A stretch of DNA of 35,643 nt from Alphaproteobacteria bacterium (GTDB lineage: Bacteria; Pseudomonadota; Alphaproteobacteria; Rs-D84). The translations under genes and the position numbers were made by a program. Below the pieces are notes generated by a model, which did no database searches, had not been told where the DNA came from, and worked only from the letters and a program-made list of their open reading frames with translations. The stretch lies in contig JAIDWS010000027.1 in assembly GCA_029059055.1 (NCBI GenBank), positions 1 to 35,643 of the forward strand, in the 5' to 3' direction. Below are positions 22,733 through 29,399 of the stretch, piece after piece. Position 1 is the stretch's first letter. Each line of letters starts with the position of its first letter.

Positions 22733-24152
22733 TTTGCATCTGGGATTTATTCTGGTGTGGGGCATGGGGGGCGGGGCGTATGCATCTGGTATCGCCGTTG
22801 CTGAACAATTGGGCGGCACGTCCAAGGCCAAGTTGTCCGAAGAAGATCCCAAAAAACAAATTGAAGAGCTGAGCCAGAATGCCCAAAACATGCGGGCCAA
22901 GGAACAGTCCATCGAAAACAAAACACTGGGCGCGGCATCCATGGCGACGACCGGTATTGGTGCCATGAATCTGATGTCGGGGATGGCGGAACAAAATGCC
23001 GATGATGACGCCGAACGCGCAATGAAGGCGTATCTGGAAACATTTCGCTGTAATTACGGCGGCGGGTCGAATTTCAAGGGCGGCGAAGTCAATATCGAAT
23101 TGCCCGGCGGTAACGATTTGGCGGCATTACGCCGGGAATACATGGCGTTGGCCGCCGATTTGAAACAACGCAAAGAACAATTGGGCATCGCCCCCGGCAT
23201 TGAATCCGAAGTCATTTTGGACCAGGCCGCCACCGGCCTGTACGACGATGTTGGTACCGGCATCACGGGCGGTGCGTATACATCGGTTGCGCGTGCGTTG
23301 ATGAATCCGGCCGGCGATGATGCCGCCGCATGGAACGCGCAAAAGGCCGATGCCGCATCCAAAACAAAAACCGGATTGATTACCGCCGCCGCGGGTGTGG
23401 CGATCGGGGTGGTGGGTGATATTGCATTAAACCGGAATAACACCGACCAATCGGCCCAGTTGGTTGCCAAATATAATGCCATGCGCCAGCAAATCCGTGA
23501 AGATTTGACCGAACTGGAAACAGGGTCCCACCAAGACGCCATCACCAATCCGGCGGATGAACCGTTCAAGGAACCCGTTGCCGCGGACCCGGACCCCCAA
23601 CGTCGCCCCGTCGCCCCGTTAATCGATGGCACGCCGCAGTTGGTAAAGATTCCCGGAAATTTGACCATACCGACCCAATTGCCGTCGGTACAGGTTCCGG
23701 CAGTGTATAAACCCGTTCTTACACTGTTTGACAAATCGTTGTTTGACAGCGGTAAATACACCGTCCGCCAGCCGGCCGATCAACTGGATAAAGCAATTGA
23801 CGCGTTAAAGAAAGCCGGGGCAGATAATCCTGATTTTAAAATCTTGCTGATTGCGCATACCGACCGCGATGCGATTATCCAGACCGCCCCCCTGTGTCGC
23901 CAGGAAAAAATTTGCACCAATGAACAGCTTAGCCAGGCGCGCGCCGATGCCGTTGGGACATATATCCGTGCCAAATGGACGGGATTGGACCCCAATCGGA
24001 TTCTGTTGCGTGGGGTGGGGGCAAAATGTGCCGTGGGGACAACGACCGCGGAAAAAACATTGGACCGGCGTGTGGCGTTCTATGTCATTTTTGGGGACGA
24101 AGACGCCAATCAAATCCCCGATTGCACAGAAAATAACGGTTCAGGAAAATAA
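22689..24152 (+). CDS. Secreted OmpA-domain protein
   Basis: Up to 487 aa from a GTG at 22689 without a Shine-Dalgarno sequence; the real start is unsettled (see the 85-bp duplication). A signal-like hydrophobic stretch (LHLGFILVWGMGGGAYA) lies at about residues 16-32. Then come a coiled-coil/Gly-rich region (LGAASMATTGIGAMNLMSG), a middle with GLITAAAGVAIGVVGDIAL, a Pro-rich linker and a C-terminal OmpA-like peptidoglycan-binding domain from ~345 (SLFDSGKYTVR, LLIAHTDRDA, LSQARADAVGTYI, RVAFYVIFG). The Gly-rich segments recall the 5198 protein. It precedes the MotA-like/OmpA-like pair and may work with it at the cell wall. Confidence 0.82.
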   Translation: MHVFPRDLLPNPNGRLHLGFILVWGMGGGAYASGIAVAEQLGGTSKAKLSEEDPKKQIEELSQNAQNMRAKEQSIENKTLGAASMATTGIGAMNLMSGMAEQNADDDAERAMKAYLETFRCNYGGGSNFKGGEVNIELPGGNDLAALRREYMALAADLKQRKEQLGIAPGIESEVILDQAATGLYDDVGTGITGGAYTSVARALMNPAGDDAAAWNAQKADAASKTKTGLITAAAGVAIGVVGDIALNRNNTDQSAQLVAKYNAMRQQIREDLTELETGSHQDAITNPADEPFKEPVAADPDPQRRPVAPLIDGTPQLVKIPGNLTIPTQLPSVQVPAVYKPVLTLFDKSLFDSGKYTVRQPADQLDKAIDALKKAGADNPDFKILLIAHTDRDAIIQTAPLCRQEKICTNEQLSQARADAVGTYIRAKWTGLDPNRILLRGVGAKCAVGTTTAEKTLDRRVAFYVIFGDEDANQIPDCTENNGSGK

Positions 24153-24167
24153 AGCCAATAATCACTA

Positions 24168-24197
24168 TTGACTTTGTTTGCATAAATCGACTATCAT
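24168..24197 (+). promoter_or_regulatory. Promoter of the MotA-like/OmpA-like pair
   Basis: TTGACT (24168-24173), 18 nt, TATCAT (24192-24197). AAAGAGAG then precedes the ATG at 24218. Confidence 0.65.
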
Positions 24198-24217
24198 TTA
24201 TTAATAAAGAGAGATTT

Positions 24218-24982
24218 ATGCCCAGTCATTTTCACAGAAATCTTAACCGAATGGCCCTGTTTACCGCACTGGTGGCGGTGGTGGTCATGCTGTTTTGGCG
24301 TGATTTTATGGCCATTGCGGTGTCCAATATTTATCTGAACGGGATTATTATCGGGACGGCATTGTTCGGTATTGGGGCGTGCTTTGTCGATATATTCCGT
24401 CTGTTGCCGGAATACAAATGGTTGCGCCGGTTGGCGCGTGGGGAACGTGAAAACGCGTTGCCGCCACGGCTGCTGCGGCCGGTCGCGATTATTTTGCAAA
24501 ACCACAATGCCCAATTGTCGACACATACGTTACAGGGATTCTTGGACATGATTTTGTTGCGTTTTGATGAACAGCGTGAATCCGTGCGCTATGTCACCAA
24601 TACGCTGATATTCCTGGGGTTATTGGGGACGTTTTGGGGATTGATTTTGACCGTGGGCGGCTTTGCCGAATTAATCGGAAATCTGAATTTCGAAGATGAA
24701 AGTGTTTTGACCGCGATGCAGGCGGGATTGTCCCAGCCGCTGTTTGGGATGACAACTGCGTTTACCAGTTCACTGTTGGGATTGGCGGGCAGTTTGGTTG
24801 TCGGATTTTTGGGGTTACAGGTGCAATTGGCCCAAAACGCCATCTTTCGCGAATTAGAAGAAACATTGGCCGATCGCACGCGTGTGGTCGATGCCGATAA
24901 TGCCGCGCAATTAAATGCGGCAACACAAAATCTGGGGCGTGCGATGCGGCGCCTGGATAAAACGATTTCCCAGTTGACCTGA
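24218..24982 (+). CDS. MotA/TolQ/ExbB-family proton channel protein
   Basis: A 254-aa inner-membrane protein, probably the channel-forming partner of the next gene. There are four hydrophobic segments: about residues 12-28, 38-58, 125-150 (TLIFLGLLGTFWGLILTVGGF, split here for length) and 180-202 (SSLLGLAGSLVVGFLGL). The third and fourth carry the Thr/Gly/Ala pattern of MotA/TolQ/ExbB channels. A ~65-residue cytoplasmic stretch separates the TM pairs, and a helical tail ends in RRLDKTISQL. With an OmpA-type MotB-like partner it most resembles stator-like pairs of unassigned role; no flagellar, tol or exb genes are nearby. Confidence 0.82.
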   Translation: MPSHFHRNLNRMALFTALVAVVVMLFWRDFMAIAVSNIYLNGIIIGTALFGIGACFVDIFRLLPEYKWLRRLARGERENALPPRLLRPVAIILQNHNAQLSTHTLQGFLDMILLRFDEQRESVRYVTNTLIFLGLLGTFWGLILTVGGFAELIGNLNFEDESVLTAMQAGLSQPLFGMTTAFTSSLLGLAGSLVVGFLGLQVQLAQNAIFRELEETLADRTRVVDADNAAQLNAATQNLGRAMRRLDKTISQLT

Positions 24983-25034
24983 AACAATTGGTTGCGGGGG
25001 GATTGAATCAAATGGAAAAAGGGAGAGAGCCAAA

Positions 25035-26168
25035 ATGTTAAACATTCGCTTTCGTGAAAAGACAAATTCATGGCCGGGGTTCGTGGACCTGTTTTCGAAC
25101 CTGGTTATCATATTGATTTTTCTGCTGATTGTGTTCGTGTTCTTGTGGACGACGACCAGTGTGTTTAACAAAAGCACCGGTGCCAAAGCCGTGGCGGAAT
25201 TGAAAAAGACCAACGAAGAACAGGCCATGACCATCGCGCAGATGACCGCGGATGAACAGGAAGCCAAACGGTTGCTGTTGATGGCGCGTACGGAATTGGA
25301 AAATCTGGAAAATGACAAGGCCGCATTGTCCAACGAAATCACTGCGCTGGATGATGAATTACAGGAAATTGATATGAGTATCGAAGACCTGATTGCGGCA
25401 TACGAAGCCAAGGTTTTGGAATTGCAATCCGCCGGCCAGGAAATGCAGGCGACCGTCGCGGATTTATCGGCCCAGTTGAACCAGATGACCATTGACAAGG
25501 AAAAGACCGCCGAATTGGAACAGCAGCGTCGTGAATTACAGGAACAAATGGACGCCCAACGTGCATCTTTGTCGGACCAGCTGGCCAGTTTACAGGCCGC
25601 CCTGGACGCAGCCGAAGCCAAGGCCAACGCCCAGGAAATCCAGTATGTTGAAATGTCCAATCGTCTGAACAAGGCATTGGCGGACAAGGTTGCGGAATTA
25701 AACGCCATGTCCCAGTATCAGTCGGATTTTTATAAATCGATTAAAACGGCGCTGGGCGACCGCACGACTATCCAGCCCGACGGTGACCGGTTTATTGTGT
25801 CCAGCGATATTTTGTTTGCCAGTGGTGCGTACAATTTAACCGCCGAAGGTAAAAATCAGCTGCGTCTGATTGCCAATGTGATCAAGGATTTGGAAAACAA
25901 AATCCCGTCCGATGTGAACTGGATTATTCGTGTTGACGGCCATACCGACCGCAGTGCCGTTATCCCCGGCACCCGTGGGTACAGCAATAACACGGAATTG
26001 TCCCTGCGGCGGGCGACGGCGGTGGCGGATGAATTGGCCCGCGCCGGTGTGTCCAAGCGGCGCCTGGTCCCCAGTGGGTTTGGCGAAATGCATCCGGTGG
26101 AATTGGGGTCAGATGCGGCCAGTATGCAGAAAAATCGCCGCATCGAATTGCAATTGACCAACAGATAA
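25035..26168 (+). CDS. MotB-like protein with coiled coil and OmpA domain
   Basis: A 377-aa inner-membrane protein with a single N-terminal TM helix (about residues 18-40, FVDLFSNLVIILIFLLIVF) whose Asp near the start (PGFVDLF) matches the proton-carrying Asp of MotB-type proteins. A long Gln/Glu/Ala-rich coiled coil spans ~55-235, and a C-terminal OmpA/MotB peptidoglycan-binding domain ~255-377 (FASGAYNLTAEGKNQLRLIA, VDGHTDRS, LSLRRATAVADELARAGV, GFGEMHPVE, NRRIELQLT). GGGAGAGAG precedes the start, 52 nt after the channel gene, so they form one operon. Predicted to anchor the channel to the wall. Confidence 0.85.
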   Translation: MLNIRFREKTNSWPGFVDLFSNLVIILIFLLIVFVFLWTTTSVFNKSTGAKAVAELKKTNEEQAMTIAQMTADEQEAKRLLLMARTELENLENDKAALSNEITALDDELQEIDMSIEDLIAAYEAKVLELQSAGQEMQATVADLSAQLNQMTIDKEKTAELEQQRRELQEQMDAQRASLSDQLASLQAALDAAEAKANAQEIQYVEMSNRLNKALADKVAELNAMSQYQSDFYKSIKTALGDRTTIQPDGDRFIVSSDILFASGAYNLTAEGKNQLRLIANVIKDLENKIPSDVNWIIRVDGHTDRSAVIPGTRGYSNNTELSLRRATAVADELARAGVSKRRLVPSGFGEMHPVELGSDAASMQKNRRIELQLTNR

Positions 26169-26171
26169 CGC

Positions 26172-26203
26172 AAAAAAAATCCCGCCGAACGGCGGGGTTT
26201 TTG
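26172..26203. terminator. Bidirectional terminator
   Basis: Stem CCCGCC-GAAC-GGCGGG with an A-run before and TTTTTGTT after, between converging genes. Confidence 0.85.
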
Positions 26204-26620
26204 TTATCGCGCGCAACGGGTGCACGGGGCCGGTTGATATTCAACGCGGCGACGGGAATATGTGCCGGCCGGTTCGTATACGGTCACCGGTTGGTACATC
26301 TGGTAATGGTCAATGATTTCGGTGTGGGTTTTGACGTGAACCGGTTCGCCCGATTTGTGCGGGCATGGGCGACGAACGTCACCACCGCGATGCGGTGTGG
26401 CCGCGCGTGCCAAATCGCGCGATGAACGATATGCCGGCGCCGGTTTTGCCGCCGCCGGGCGGGGCGCAACATACGCATCGTCAACAAATGTCACCGTTTC
26501 AACATTAACCGTTTCGTAAATTGTCCATTCGGTTGTTTCTGTGAAATGCAGGCCGTCCGACGCATGCGCGGTCGCGCAAATAATCCCGGACATCAGACCC
26601 AACAACAGTACTTTTTTCAT
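26204..26620 (-). CDS. Small secreted protein of unknown function
   Basis: A 138-aa protein with a signal peptide (MKKVLLLGLMSGIICATAHA). The mature part has Thr/Val/Glu-rich beta-like stretches (WTIYETVNVETVTFV), a Pro/Ala-rich linker, a basic middle (HRGGDVRRPCPHKSG), VTVYEPAGTYSRRRVEY and a C-terminal PCTRCAR; three Cys. Family unknown. AAGGAC precedes the ATG at 26620. The frame is open to 26674, but that ATG lies in the -35 box of the promoter, so 26620 is the start. Confidence 0.78.
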   Translation of the reverse strand: MKKVLLLGLMSGIICATAHASDGLHFTETTEWTIYETVNVETVTFVDDAYVAPRPAAAKPAPAYRSSRDLARAATPHRGGDVRRPCPHKSGEPVHVKTHTEIIDHYQMYQPVTVYEPAGTYSRRRVEYQPAPCTRCAR

Positions 26621-26645
26621 GGTTGTCCTTTTGTTGTTTGCTGGG

Positions 26646-26674
26646 ATATTAGTACAATATTTTTCGAATGTCAA
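26646..26674 (-). promoter_or_regulatory. Promoter of the small secreted protein gene
   Basis: On the minus strand: TTGACA (26669-26674), 17 nt, TAATAT (26646-26651). Confidence 0.75.
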
Positions 26675-26721
26675 CTTTTGCGGAATAAATCCGGCGCCGC
26701 CCCGGAATTTATGGAAAAGGA

Positions 26722-26750
26722 TTGACTTTGGCGGATTTCTGATATAAAAT
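26722..26750 (+). promoter_or_regulatory. Promoter of rpoA
   Basis: TTGACT (26722-26727), 17 nt, TAAAAT (26745-26750). rpoA thus has its own promoter, separated from the usual upstream ribosomal protein genes. Confidence 0.65.
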
Positions 26751-26824
26751 GTCCCGGCGCGTATGGAATTCCTATCGCGCGGCCAAGTGGCGAAAATGAT
26801 AAACTAAGCCTGATGGAGTATATT

Positions 26825-27853
26825 ATGATTGAAAAAAACTGGATGACCCTGATTAAGCCGAAAAAGCTGACAATCAAGGTCGATGAACATAATCCCAATA
26901 TTGCAACATTGATTGCCGACCCGTTGGAAAAGGGTTTCGGATTGACACTGGGGACCGCATTGCGTCGCGTTCTGTTGTCGTCTTTGCAGGGTTGCGCCCC
27001 GATTTACATTAAAATTGACGGGGTTCAGCATGAATTTTCCAGCATTTCCGGTGTCCGCGAAGATGTTACCGATATCATCTTGAATTTAAAGGGCGTTTAT
27101 TTCAAAGCCCTGACGGAAGGGCAGCACAAGGCTGTTCTGAAAGTCAAAGGTCCCGCCGTTGTCACAGCCGGTATGATTGAAACCGGTGGCGGCGTCGAAG
27201 TCATGAACAAAGACGTCGAAATCTGCACACTGGACAAGGGTGCAAATCTGGATATGGAAATCACATTGGCAAGCGGCCGTGGCTATGTACCGGCGTCTGC
27301 GCATGCCGATGGTTTGCCGCTGGGCGTGATTCCGGTGGATTCTATCTTTTCGCCGATTTTGAATGTCGCCAGCACTGTTTCCGCCACCCGCGTGGGCCAG
27401 TCGACCGATTATGACAAATTGGAATTGACCGTTAAAACCAACGGTTCCGTTTCCCCCGAAGATGCCATCGCGTTTGCCGCGCGCATCTTGACCGACCAAT
27501 TGGTTGTCTTTATCAATTTCGAAGACCCGGCGCAGATTAATGCCCCGGCCGAAGAAGAAAAGGCCAAAGACGCATTGCCGTTTGATCCGAAATTGTTAAA
27601 GCATGTTGACGAACTGGAACTGTCGGTTCGTGCAAACAACTGCTTAAAGAACGATAAAATCAACTGGCTGGGTGAACTGGTCCAAAAGACCGAAGCCGAT
27701 ATGTTGAAAACGCCGAACTTTGGGCGTAAATCCTTGAACGAAATCAAGGTTCAACTGGAAGCCATGGGTCTGGGCCTGGGGATGGAAGTCCCGGGTTGGC
27801 CGCCGGAAAATATCGCCGAATTGGCCAAGAAGTACGAAGACCCGTACAAATAA
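26825..27853 (+). CDS. rpoA: DNA-directed RNA polymerase subunit alpha
   Basis: Scaffold of RNA polymerase; its C-terminal domain contacts UP elements and activators. It is 342 aa. The N-domain is visible from KPKKLTIKV through [18 protein letters not shown] and the conserved [16 protein letters not shown], the second insert region through [13 protein letters not shown], an acidic linker ([13 protein letters not shown]), and the alpha-CTD with [12 protein letters not shown] and [28 protein letters not shown] upstream gives the ribosome site for the ATG at 26825; an in-frame ATG at 26813 overlaps that site. rpsM and rpsK are not upstream, and rplQ is separated by 229 nt, so the usual alpha-operon order is broken. 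Confidence 0.97.
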   Translation: MIEKNWMTLIKPKKLTIKVDEHNPNIATLIADPLEKGFGLTLGTALRRVLLSSLQGCAPIYIKIDGVQHEFSSISGVREDVTDIILNLKGVYFKALTEGQHKAVLKVKGPAVVTAGMIETGGGVEVMNKDVEICTLDKGANLDMEITLASGRGYVPASAHADGLPLGVIPVDSIFSPILNVASTVSATRVGQSTDYDKLELTVKTNGSVSPEDAIAFAARILTDQLVVFINFEDPAQINAPAEEEKAKDALPFDPKLLKHVDELELSVRANNCLKNDKINWLGELVQKTEADMLKTPNFGRKSLNEIKVQLEAMGLGLGMEVPGWPPENIAELAKKYEDPYK

Positions 27854-27958
27854 AATTATTATAGCACGTCATCTGGCGCGTTTGCCGGTGGACTCATGTA
27901 TGTCAAATACACTTCGCCACCGTCAAATGTCGCCATTTGGCGCACTCTAATAATTTTC

Positions 27959-28077
27959 TTGCTATGCGCAAGAAGTTGTGTAAAATAACACGAATTTTAT
28001 CCCGTGATGCTGGGGATGGCCCCAGGTTACGGCGTCTCACAAAATCCCGGGGAACCCCGGGCAGAAACCAAAAGGAG
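27959..28077 (+). promoter_or_regulatory. rplQ promoter and structured leader
   Basis: TTGCTA (27959-27964), 16 nt, TAAAAT (27981-27986), then a leader with two perfect hairpins, CTGGGG-ATGG-CCCCAG (28010-28025) and CCCGGGG-AA-CCCCGGG (28046-28061), before AAAGGAG. The hairpins lack T-runs, so they are not terminators. A ribosomal-protein or translational control site is possible. Confidence 0.5.
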
Positions 28078-28082
28078 TAATC

Positions 28083-28634
28083 ATGAGACATATGAGAGCA
28101 GGTCGTACATTCAATCGCGACACCAACGCCCGCAAGGCCCTGTTTATCGGTCTGGCGAAGAACTTGATTGAAAAAGAACAAATTAAAACCACTTTGCCCA
28201 AGGCAAAAGATTTGCGCAGTGTCGTTGAAAAATTGATTACCCGCGCCAAGGTTGACACCGTTGCCAACCGTCGCTTGACCGCCGCTGAATTGGGCAACAA
28301 TTCGGATGCCGTGGTGAAAAAGCTGTTTACGGTTTTGGGCCCGCGCTATGCCAAACGTCCGGGCGGTTATACCCGCGTGTTAAAGGCCGGCTTCCGTTAT
28401 GGTGACGCTGCGCCGATGGCGATTATTGAATTGGTTGACCGCGACGAAAACGCGAAAAAGGTTGTAAAACCGACCGCCGCCACAGAACAGGCCACAGAAG
28501 AAAAGCCGGCAGAAAAAGCCCCGGCCGCCACAAAGGCCCCCGCGACCAAGGTTGCAAAAGATGCACCGAAAGCCGCCAAGGCGACAACCGCGAAAAAAGA
28601 AGTTGCAGTAAAACGTCGTGCAACCGGCAAATAA
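28083..28634 (+). CDS. rplQ: Large ribosomal subunit protein bL17
   Basis: The core of ~125 residues is typical: [75 protein letters not shown] ~55-residue Ala/Lys/Thr-rich tail ([18 protein letters not shown]) extends it to 183 aa, as some alphaproteobacterial bL17 do. AAAGGAG precedes the start. Confidence 0.97.
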   Translation: MRHMRAGRTFNRDTNARKALFIGLAKNLIEKEQIKTTLPKAKDLRSVVEKLITRAKVDTVANRRLTAAELGNNSDAVVKKLFTVLGPRYAKRPGGYTRVLKAGFRYGDAAPMAIIELVDRDENAKKVVKPTAATEQATEEKPAEKAPAATKAPATKVAKDAPKAAKATTAKKEVAVKRRATGK

Positions 28635-28637
28635 AAA

Positions 28638-28663
28638 AGTCCCGCCCCGGCGGGATTTTTTTG
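28638..28663 (+). terminator. Terminator of rplQ
   Basis: Stem TCCCGCC-CC-GGCGGGA followed by seven T. Confidence 0.88.
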
Positions 28664-28665
28664 TT

Positions 28666-28935
28666 GGGTAATCCGTCGTACGGGGTACCATGCCGGGGTG
28701 GGGAATATGCGATGTCATCCGGCATAAATCCACGGCATTTTCCAAAAAACAATATCTGTGAAAACATATCTGTGGCGCGACCCATGCGCCATGGGTGTGT
28801 ATGCGTATGGAATGGGTCGGGCCGGGGCGTGATTGTAACGCGGGCCCGTAACCGGTGCCAAAGCCGTGGCGGCGGCCGACGGGACGGTTGATGCGACCCA
28901 AAACGGCGTCATATCATTCGGGGCCAAAAAACAGG
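28666..28935. other. Non-coding region with nested hairpins
   Basis: No convincing gene on either strand. Structures: GGCGC-GACCCAT-GCGCC (28774-28790), whose 7-nt loop is complementary to ATGGGTC at 28812-28818, and a two-level hairpin CGGGCC/GGCCCG with inner GCGT/ACGC (28818-28848). The stretch 28845-28930 reads in one frame like a short protein C-terminus (AVAAADGTVDATQNG) but has no start codon context and an in-frame stop just upstream. It is either a gene remnant or a structured RNA. Confidence 0.45.
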
Positions 28936-28940
28936 AAACA

Positions 28941-28966
28941 AAAATCCCCGCAATTGCGGGGATTTT
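28941..28966 (-). terminator. Terminator of rpsU
   Basis: AAAATCCCCGC-AATT-GCGGGGATTTT, symmetric, directly after the rpsU stop. Confidence 0.85.
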
Positions 28967-28971
28967 GATTC

Positions 28972-29178
28972 TTAGAATCCAAAGACCATTCGTTGTTTCG
29001 ATTGACGTTTCTTTTCGTTACGAACAGCTTCTTCTTTCAAACGCTTGCGCTTGGTTGTCGGTTTTTCATAACGCTGACGTTCTTTCATTTCGCGATACAG
29101 ACCTTCTTTCTGCGATTTGCGTTTTGCAACACGCAATGCCTGTTCGACGTTATTGTCGCGTACCAGAACTTTGACCAT
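28972..29178 (-). CDS. rpsU: Small ribosomal subunit protein bS21
   Basis: A 68-aa very basic protein: [57 protein letters not shown], matching the bS21 family. AAAGGGGG lies upstream of the start. It is read in the same direction as tRNA-Ala 39 nt upstream, perhaps co-transcribed. Confidence 0.96.
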   Translation of the reverse strand: MVKVLVRDNNVEQALRVAKRKSQKEGLYREMKERQRYEKPTTKRKRLKEEAVRNEKKRQSKQRMVFGF

Positions 29179-29217
29179 CGGTTATTCACCCCCTTTACAC
29201 ATTCGTTTGCATTATTT

Positions 29218-29293
29218 TGGTGGAGCCAATCAGACTCGAACTGACGACCCCCTGCTTGCAAAGCAGGTGCTCTACCAACTGAGCTATGACCCC
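29218..29293 (-). tRNA. tRNA-Ala (anticodon TGC)
   Basis: On the minus strand: acceptor GGGGTCA pairs with TGGCTCC, including G-U pairs. D-arm AGCTCAGTTGGTAGAGC, anticodon stem-loop CTGCTTTGCAAGCAG with TGC, and T-loop TTCGAGT in the T-arm are all present. The 3' CCA is encoded. A 76-nt cloverleaf. Confidence 0.97.
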
Positions 29294-29361
29294 AAAACTT
29301 TGCTATAAAGCCCTGGCATTTTATACAGAATTGATTCCATTGTCAATTTAAATCTTTGCAC

Positions 29362-29390
29362 TGGACAGAATTTATTCAGAACTCTATAAT
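29362..29390 (+). promoter_or_regulatory. Promoter of the ABC exporter gene
   Basis: TGGACA, 17 nt, perfect TATAAT (29385-29390). The ATG is 9 nt downstream, so the message is leaderless or has a leader of 1-3 nt. Confidence 0.75.
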
Positions 29391-29399
29391 ACGGGCGCT

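Noticed and set aside
22607-22804. 65-aa frame MIYVKITSPNPNGRL... as an independent gene
   Set aside because: Its start lies at the predicted transcription start, but the second half overlaps the OmpA-domain gene in another frame and looks like a by-product of the 85-bp duplication.
24218-26168. Zorya-type defence system (ZorA/ZorB)
   Set aside because: The pair has MotA-like and OmpA-like proteins, but the channel protein lacks a long cytoplasmic tail and no ZorC/D/E-like helicase or nuclease genes are near.
28866-29174. 102-aa frame MAAADGTVDATQNG... as a real gene
   Set aside because: It reads through the rpsU terminator and antisense to rpsU; only the first ~25 residues look protein-like and no ribosome site is present.
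28993-29308. Frames reading through tRNA-Ala and antisense to rpsU
   Set aside because: They contain the antisense tRNA translation typical of spurious ORFs.
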